In this document: positions 56,917 through 64,000 of the stretch, piece by piece
Numbering within the stretch: position 1 is the stretch's first letter
Layout of the letters: each line of letters starts with the position of its first letter
Source: Centrapalus pauciflorus
Taxonomy: Eukaryota; Streptophyta; Magnoliopsida; Asterales; Asteraceae
Length of the DNA: 64,000 nt
Direction: 5' to 3'
Assembly (NCBI GenBank): GCA_020465985.1
Contig: JAANYP010003850.1
Span: 1,736,001 to 1,800,000 of the forward strand
Made by a program: the position numbers and the translations under genes
The notes under the pieces: generated by a model
The model's input: only the letters and a program-made list of their open reading frames with translations
Told to the model about the DNA's origin: nothing
Database searches by the model: none

Positions 56917-57237
56917 GTTGAAGATGTGTAAAATCTGAGGAGTTGTGGGGTGGAGTGGAAGTTGTTAGATATTTGTGTGGCCTGTTTATATATACGTTCA
57001 CGTTGTTGTTGTTTTTGGTCTGGTTGAAAAAGGGATTCGTCTTTCCCAAGATTCATCTGAGTTCTGAAGCCCATTTCCATTTTATCATCTCTTGGGACAC
57101 GTGTCGCGGTGTGCACTTCCCCACGGCAAGCACGTGCAGCATCTTACGCTTCTTCCGTTTACGATGCAAATAAAATTTTTATCAAAAAGATACAAACCCT
57201 AATCACACGTCTCTTCAATCACTTTTTAAATCATAAC
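56917..57237. promoter_or_regulatory. SEX4 upstream region
   Basis: Lies just before the minus-strand start codon. Contains a minus-strand TATA-like TATATATAAACAGG at about 56980-56993, about 65-75 bases from the start codon, and two G-box cores (CACGTG at 57130-57135; ACACGTGTCG at 57098-57107). G-boxes suit a light- or clock-regulated starch gene; their use here is inference. Confidence 0.5.
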
Positions 57238-57477
57238 AAATTTTCGTCACCAAATTTTTTAATATTGTAATATCTAAAAGTAAAAAATATTTTTGTTACT
57301 AATTTTTTGAGTAACACAACAGGAAACGTGATATCTAAAAAGTATAAAAAGAAATTTTGTTACAAAATCTTTTATGCCGTAATATCTAAAAAATACAAAA
57401 AATATTTAAATAAAATTTCATTACTAAATCTTTTTGTAACATAAGCGTAATGTAAAATCTAAAATATACAAAAAAGT
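57238..57477. repeat. Tandem array of four diverged 55-65 bp units
   Basis: Units contain TTTTGTTACTAAATTTTTT, GTAACA(C/T)AA and GTAATATCTAAAAA(A)TA(C/T)AAAAA in the same order. The array lies directly upstream of the SEX4 promoter. Confidence 0.7.
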
Positions 57478-58560
57478 CAAGTGATATGATATAAAGAGAG
57501 TGTGCTTTAATAATAGATGGGCGTCATTAAGAGGTGAATAAAGGTGTGAGGGTGTGCAATTAACCAAAAAAAAAGGAGAGGGTGTGTATTTATCACAACC
57601 CAAAAATAATGTGTTATTATTTTCTATCAATAATACTAATATTCATATATAGTCAGGGTCAAATGAGTATTCTATCCGTTAGAAAAATCATGGATGAAAT
57701 ACTATAGAATCGATCTTGGAATCTCTTAGATGTTATTCGTGATCGTGTATAGTCACTTTCCTATAACAATTATTTGTCCAGTTGTGGATTTAAATATTTG
57801 TTATGGGATAAAATCACAGAAAAATGTGTTAGTTTCAACTGATGAATTCGTTTGTATATATATTGTGTAACCAACGAAATCAAGTGAATATGATAGGTTA
57901 ACTTCTCATTCAATCAACTAAATCGGTTGAAAATCGCCATCATCTTAACAATGGTATTATTTTAACATCATCAAAGCTGTTAAGAAAGCAAGTTTAACAA
58001 GACAAAAGTCTTACCTTAACAACATCAAGGTTGTTAAAATAACAGCCTTACCTTAACATCACCAAGTCTATTAAGATAACGATATCAAAGCTGTTAAGAT
58101 AGCAACACCTATTTTGTTAAGATAGCAGACACCAAAATAAGCAACACCAAGGCTGTTAAAATAAGTTGTCTTATTTTAACATTCTTTATCTTAAAAACCT
58201 TAACTTAATTAACATCAACTAAACTGTTAAGATTTCTCAATCAATTTAACACACCAAATAATTAATTCTAACATCAAACCACTTTTAAAATTTGTATTTG
58301 TTTCGGATCGCTGCCCTTAGGAACCACCGTGAAGAGCTCTGCCCCTTGAACCCTGCAAGGGGCACAGCCCCTTGACCTTTGCTTTAATAATTGGGTCTTG
58401 ATTTTGACCAAATTTATACGAGTGTGCATTTCGCACATAATAAACTCGTTCTAGTTTCAACCAAAGCCAATAATACTGGTCAAAGAATTACACTAAAATA
58501 ACAACAGTATCTTTCATAGGGTACTGGAATAATCATTTTAAATAATAGTTTTATTTTAAT
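57478..58560. repeat. Repeat-rich region, possible retroelement LTR
   Basis: From about 57945 to 58200, CATCAA(A/G)GCTGTTAAGATA-type words recur many times in slightly varied form. At 58315-58385 a CCTTGAACCCTGCAAGGGGCACAGCCCCTTGACC motif (given for its palindromic arms CCCTTGA/GCAAGGGG) is of a kind often seen in plant retrotransposon LTRs. Ends and target duplication not found. Confidence 0.35.
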
Positions 58561-59757
58561 TTTTACATAATATTATATAAACTAACATTATAAATGTTTA
58601 TAATTTGGTTTTTTAAGTTTTTATAAAGTAATGTAGCTTATATATAAACTAACATTATAATAATATGTTATTAAGAAAACAATCTCTTCCTTTTGTGACT
58701 TTTTGTTTAGCTGAAAATCATACATCTCTGTATTTGGTATGGTATATTTGAATTGGATTAGTATTACATTAATTTATTTGTTTATTAATGTAAGGATATA
58801 TTTCGTAGGTTGAAATCGTAGCTAATGGAAATAAGATGATTTTATTTCCTTTTCAATCATGAATAATATTAATACACAACAAAATTGAACTTCGTTTCTT
58901 TTATTGATCTCTAGTGTTTATTCAGTTTTATACATTTTAGCAAAGAAACAAGAGACTTGAACATATAGTGTTTATTTTGATTTTTTTATCAACTTAAAAT
59001 CAAGAAAATAAATATTAAAATATACAAGAATACAATTATCCAAAGTATTTATTTTTTTCATAAATACATCTTAATTGATTAGGCAAAATAGTTTTTCTAT
59101 CATGAAACTTTCAAATGTTGTCATGAGCCCAAAAACTTAGGCAAAATACTTTTAAGGAAGGCCCCAAATATTCTCATGGGCCCAAACACTTAGCCCACGA
59201 ATCCACTTTGGAATTATAGATACCTACTAGGCTACCAGCTACAGGCTACTTGCTGTTTGTCTTTGCTCTTATGTTATTTTCTCCTTTAGATTGAACTCGT
59301 GTCAAAATATTCTTTAGAAAATGATAGATGATGAAATTTTACGGTATACAACAATTTCATCTAAATGATAATATTATATTTGCTAATACTTTTATAAGAG
59401 CTATATTTAATCCCCACCAAATAAAAAAGAAATAATCAGTATATATTAATTTATTGTGGGTGACAAATTTTTATTGTGCATAAATCATGTTCCTTAGTTT
59501 TAGTTAAGAAACGTTGAATCATAATAATGAAAACTGGTGTTTATTGAATTAAAGGTGATTTGTTTGGTTTATTAATAGAATCATTATAAATTCATTCAAA
59601 AATAAAATGAGGTCTTAATCATTTAGATTAACAAACAATTAATAAACCCCCAAGTCTATTAAATGACTTACGACTATGAACTTCATATTTCTTGAAAATA
59701 TTTATAATATATATAACTAGAAACTCACAATTAATCCATAAGTTATTAGGGTGCGTT
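58561..59757. other. AT-rich intergenic, nothing recognised
   Basis: A near-duplicate pair TTTTTATAAAGTAATGTAGC / ATAAACTAACATTATAA at 58570-58660 and a duplicated GGCCC(A)AA(A)CACTTAG(G)C segment at about 59120-59200. No gene. Confidence 0.4.
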
Positions 59758-60126
59758 TAGTTACAGAATTTCATCTCACTTTTTCATAAAAAATGAAAAC
59801 TTGTTTACTTAACAACAATTTCATAAATTTTCATTTCGCTTATTAAAATACCACCAATCGCATTCACTCTCTCACCAATCGCATTCTCTCTCTTATATAT
59901 TTATTTATAATACTCTTTTTATCACTCTTTTTTTTCTATCACCTATCCTATTTTTCTTATTTTATAATCACCCATCTTATTTTTTCTTAAAACTAAAACT
60001 TTATCATCTAAATAAGTTTTCACTTTTTTATTTTTATAAAAACTATAACTTGAAAACTGAAATTGAAAAAAATAACTTGAAAATTGAAATTGAAAAATAA
60101 TTAGTTTTCGTTAACTAAACGCAAAT
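59758..60126. mobile_element. MITE with GTTTAGTTA termini
   Basis: Left GGGTGCGTTTAGTTACAG and inverted right TTTGCGTTTAGTTAACG. Interior repeats GAAAATTGAAATTGAAAAA and CACCAATCGCATTC. The duplication could not be fixed. Confidence 0.55.
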
Positions 60127-61000
60127 ATTTTCTGTTGTTATACAAACAACACCTCTATTTCCCTACCTTGCATGTGACCTCCGACATTTATATATAATAT
60201 ATTTAAAAAAGTATATATTGGAATAATTATAATATGTGGAGTGTCACTACCACTTGTTGTCTTGTCATCCTCGTATGTCTGCTCCCCTAAATCCACCTTC
60301 CCCATCTGAAAATCATCTTTAAAAACCATTTTCTGAAGATTTTATATATAAGTTACGACATCACAAAGATCTGTTCAAGGGTTTTTTTATTTAAGAAATT
60401 GTCAATTTGTAATATATAAAATTCAGCTTCCTTCAGGTACTAACTAGTCTTGAGTGAGTCAAACGACATAGAAGTTAGAACACGCAATTAATAGATGGGT
60501 CAGTCAGTCATCACCAACTCTTTTTTATTTCTACAAATAGGTCGAAAGAGAGAATACATAAAAAGAAAGAAACTGTACGTTCCTTGTCCCTACACTCCTC
60601 TCCATTTTATTCATTTACCTTTCAATCCTTCTACTTGTGGTCCTTCCTTCCTTCCTTCCCTAGGGATTATGACATGGATTTTCATCTTATAAAAAATATT
60701 TTTGTTTTTTTAACCTCTAAACAATTTTAATATTTTGGTTTATCCATAAAAACAATCCGATGTGATTTCTAATTAATATTCCCTTTTTGGTGAGCTATTT
60801 CCATAAGGAGATATACTTTCCCAACTATAAGTAAATAGTACAAGTTATCATTAATCTATTTATCTATATAATAAAAAGAAAACACAAAATGGCACATGAA
60901 ATCACCATATTTTACCTAAAAATATAATTACATGTTATTGTTTGTAAAATAAAAGAAACAAATACAATTCATTATTTGTAATATCTATAAACATTAATAA
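60127..61000. other. Intergenic, nothing recognised
   Basis: Short (CTTC)n tract at about 60646-60658. Only short ORFs without domains. Confidence 0.45.
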
Positions 61001-61450
61001 CTAGTTTTTTTTACCCGGACGGTGCTCGGATTTACCGTAAAAAATTTAAATTCTTCTATATCAGCAAAAGTAAAAGAACAAAATAATCAACTAAATCAAC
61101 ATACATGTATAACTATTTTCGTTCGGATTATGTTTTTAAAAGCATGGTAATTTGAAGTGCATTAACATAATATGACAAAAGCCATTTTTGTCTTTTATTT
61201 TTATTTTATGTTAGATCACATACGTGCTAATTGTGTCATATTATAATTATTAAAGTAAGATGTTATTTTTTTATTACTTAAATATATTTTTCAACTATAT
61301 ATAGTGGGTGGTTTGAGAAGTAAATGTGGATTAGTGGGTGGTTTGACACGTGGATGTTGGCTAGTGGGTGGTTAGTAGTTGTGAATGTAGTTGTTGCATA
61401 AAAAGTTGTACTATGTGCTTTTTATGAAATACCCCTTATCAAGAGTTATC
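61001..61450 (-). mobile_element. Possible Helitron-like 3' end and body
   Basis: On the minus strand a GC-rich stem-like ATCCGAGCACCGTCCGGGT is followed by an A-run and CTAG at 61001 with host T. AGTGGGTGGTTTGA(C/G)A occurs three times in tandem at about 61303-61370. The 5' end is undefined. Confidence 0.4.
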
Positions 61451-61817
61451 CTTAAAAGTAGATAGATTCAACGGTGGAGATTGAAACATTCTCTCTGCTC
61501 CGCAAACAATATATATTATTAATTCATTAGATGCACTATTTGATAATATCCAATAATGTTAATCATCGTTATCTATTTCGCATTTCTTAATTTTCAGCTA
61601 ATATATATCTAACTTACAAAAATATTAAATTATATGATCTATCTATTTAAACTTCAAATAATATTAATAATATATAAAATCTTAAATTATATCAATTAAA
61701 ACTATATAAATATATAATAAAATCTTAAATTCAAAAATTTAGAAAATAAAAAATATTAAAGTATATCAATCAAAACTATATAAATACATGATAATAAAGT
61801 TAAAATAATTTTTCTAA

Positions 61818-61821
<4 letters not shown>
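61451..61821. other. AT-rich intergenic
   Basis: Nothing recognised. Confidence 0.4.

Positions 61822-61889
<68 letters not shown>
61822..61889. repeat. (TA)n microsatellite
   Basis: Pure TA dinucleotide tract of about 66 bases. The overlapping 86-codon ORF is an artefact. Confidence 0.95.
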
Positions 61890-61897
<8 letters not shown>

Positions 61898-62498
61898 TTG
61901 AAATATCATGTAAAAATATTTAAATACAAAATACAAAATCATATGTAAAAAATATAATATTAATAACGAACAAAAGAAAACATATATACATTTAATTATT
62001 TTTAAAATAAAATAAAAAATAAATAAAATTATTTTTATATCTGTAAATATTAATAGATAATTAACAATATCCACTATTTGACATTATCCAATAATGTTAC
62101 TAATTTATGAACCCACGTTGATACGTGGATAATTTTTTTTAATAAATAATTGTTTACAGTAAATGTATGTAAACTTAAAATTAAAACGATATATTCAAGA
62201 ATCTTATATGTAATTTTGTAGAAAGACATATTCTTATAAAACAAATGAAAACACTCTAACAGAGTATAAATTTAGTTCATGTATAACTGCGGGTTAGTTA
62301 TCTAGGTACATATTTATATCAATAATGTTTTATTTAGGAGTTAAAATATTGTCATTAATTGTTATAAATGATTAACTGATACAATTAATATGTTTGGGCT
62401 TAAAAAACAATTTGTGATTTGTAATTTACTGTTTCATCCTTGTTAATTAGCTTTGTTGTTTGGGCTTAAAAAAACAATTAATATGTACATTTATTTTG
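61890..62498. other. AT-rich intergenic; one Helitron-type end
   Basis: At about 62095-62130, ACTAATTTATGAACCCACGTTGATACGTGG is a slightly decayed minus-strand Helitron 3' end (ACTAG changed to ACTAA). No gene. Confidence 0.4.
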
Positions 62499-62603
62499 AA
62501 ATGCAACAATTAATATTAAACCAAAATAAAAAATGACTTCTAGCAAGTTGCTAGAAGCAAGAAATACAGCCAAACAATACCCCAATGATGTTTAAATGGG
62601 CAC
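62499..62603 (-). mobile_element. LINE 3' tail, second copy
   Basis: Inverted, it reads TGCCCATTTAAACATCATTGGGGTATTG and continues, matching 17719-17827 in order (TTTATTGCTTCTA(A/G)CAACTTGCTA(A/G)AAGTCATTT, GGTTTAATATTAATTG). Only the untranslated tail is present, so it is a strongly 5'-truncated copy. Confidence 0.7.
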
Positions 62604-63728
62604 ATACCTCACTAGTTTAAAACATCAACAATAATGTAGAAAACAAAATCAAAATAGCTGGTGAGCTAGATGACTTTATTGTGTTGTAGTATCAATAAAA
62701 ATGTAGAAAATAAAGTTAAAATTTTTGGATATCAATGTTAGCATGTTGCAACCCGTATAGCCAATTACAAGCATTATTTTTAAAGAACATATGTAAGATT
62801 TAGTTCATTGGAGGTTCTACCCATTAATAAAATATTTAGGAATTTACTTGAAAATAATAGACAACTTGAGGGTGATTTTTATATAAAGATTCCTTTATAT
62901 TAAGATAAGCACTAAAAGAAAAAGGTTAGCAAAAATTTCACTTTCATTATAAAAATCAAAAAGATGTTATTATATAAGATTATAGTATATTAGAAAAAAT
63001 TAATAAAATCCAAATCAAATAATGACTAAAAAATTGAAAATTTATACAAGAGAATCAACATCATATCCTATTTTCCAACGCTCATGATCTGAAAGCCACC
63101 ACTGTGACCCGTTTCCACCACACAAACTCACATGTGGAAACTTTATTAATTATAAATTATATTTTGGATGATTAATCTATTAATTATTTCATTTCATATG
63201 TGTTATATAAAATTATATAGCCTAGTGATAACTAAATTAATTTACAAAAAAACTATGTTTAACACCTCATAAGAATGGTCAAGACTTAAGATGTTCAAAA
63301 AGAAGTATCGACTACTGTGTTCTATTTTCACATATATTGATTCATTGATGACACTTATCTTTAAAAAAATATTACTATAAGTTGGTTGAAAATAACATAT
63401 AAATTGTAACTCTTCATCTAACAGTTAATTAAAAGTTTAAAACATATGTTTAACATTCATATCAAATTTAAATAGAAATATAATACCAAACACATATCTA
63501 ACAGTTAGTTAAAAGTTTAAAACATATATTTAACATTCATGTTAAATAGAAATAGAAATATGATACCAAAAAACATGCAGGAATTTCATAATATGAATGC
63601 GTTTAGTGTTATTAGATTCATGAATTCAATGCATTTAGACGAACACAGTAATGAAAGAGTCAAGGACGAGTCTTACTTTTGCTTAATGACGTACTGACCA
63701 TTCTATCTTTATTATGTTAAAAAAAAAC
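62604..63728. other. AT-rich intergenic, nothing recognised
   Basis: A near-direct repeat of about 75 bp (TCTAACAGTTA(A/G)TTAAAAGTTTAAAACATAT(G/A)TTTAACATTCAT) occurs at about 63415 and 63495. No gene. Confidence 0.45.
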
Positions 63729-63950
63729 TAGTTTATGAACCCATGTGTTACATGGATTGATATAGAGAAATAACAAGGATAATACCATGTATTACATGGA
63801 TTTATATAAAAAATTAGTTATAAATTAAATATTTATAAAGAGGCGAGATCCCTTAAGAACCATTAAAAATATTCTTTAATTAAGATACAACAGAAAACAA
63901 ATAAAAGGATGACACTTATGCAAAATCATTGAGTCAATGGTATAAAATGA
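63729..63950 (-). mobile_element. Helitron-like ends
   Basis: CTAGTTTATGAACCCATGTGTTACATGG at 63729 is a minus-strand Helitron 3' end (hairpin CCATGTAACACATGGG, then CTAG, T). A second hairpin CCATGTATTACATGG lies at 63785, and a GACACTTATGCAAAATCATT block at about 63910 resembles the 5' region of the 49495-50092 element. Confidence 0.5.
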
Positions 63951-63965
63951 TCACTCTAAGGTGGT

Positions 63966-64000
63966 ATTTGTTTTTTAAGAGGTTAAATGTCTGAAGTCTG
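63966..64000 (+). mobile_element. MITE left end, cut by window edge
   Basis: GGTATTTGTTTTTTAAGAGG...TGTCTGAAGTCT resembles the left end of the element at 22758. The rest lies outside the window. Confidence 0.45.

Noticed and set aside
1..64000. CRISPR arrays, prokaryotic operons or organellar insertions
   Set aside because: No regularly spaced repeats, Shine-Dalgarno-linked genes or plastid/mitochondrial genes; the tandem repeats present are microsatellites, minisatellites and transposon subterminal repeats.

Overview
This 64 kb window is nuclear DNA of a flowering plant, almost certainly a eudicot. Evidence: a spliced SEX4-type starch phosphatase gene, a spliced sieve-element-occlusion gene, a plant SIAMESE-related CDK inhibitor, a ZAT-type C2H2 zinc finger with EAR motif, a plant histone H2B, and a U6 snRNA gene with plant USE and TATA elements. 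The DNA is strongly AT-rich and most of it is decayed transposon sequence. The style of repeats would fit an asterid, but I cannot name the species.

Layout. 1-3.8 kb is a nest of Helitron-like elements. 4.3-10.7 kb holds an LTR fragment, a G-rich minisatellite, two hAT MITEs, a solo LTR with 5-bp target duplication and a MULE. 11.0-12.0 kb is the intronless ZAT gene; 13.7 kb is tRNA-Ala(AGC). 14.5-16.5 kb looks like an LTR remnant. 17.5 kb is a LINE 3' end. 19.6-20.0 kb is histone H2B. 20.6-21.7 kb is a Pack-MULE carrying a decayed coatomer-alpha fragment. 22.8-31.2 kb is dense in DNA transposons, including a second MULE with a captured GRF zinc-finger fragment, and ends around the SMR gene (29.96-30.33 kb, minus strand). 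32-43.2 kb is hAT, MULE and microsatellite DNA. U6 lies at 43.6 kb, the SEO gene at 44.8-48.4 kb (minus, 7 exons), a Helitron and a U6 pseudogene at 49.5-50.3 kb, and the SEX4 gene at 52.6-56.9 kb (minus, 14 exons). 57.2-64 kb is repeats and AT-rich DNA with no gene I can support.

The genes are independent single plant genes, not an operon or a pathway cluster: phloem sealing, starch breakdown, endocycle/cell-cycle control, stress transcription, chromatin, splicing RNA and tRNA. The structurally richest result is the transposon record: six MULE-type elements have intact or nearly intact 9-bp target duplications, two of them with host gene fragments; five hAT MITEs have 8-bp duplications (one of them with a single mismatch) and a sixth hAT-like element has 7 bp. 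No prokaryotic features, CRISPR arrays or viral genes were seen.
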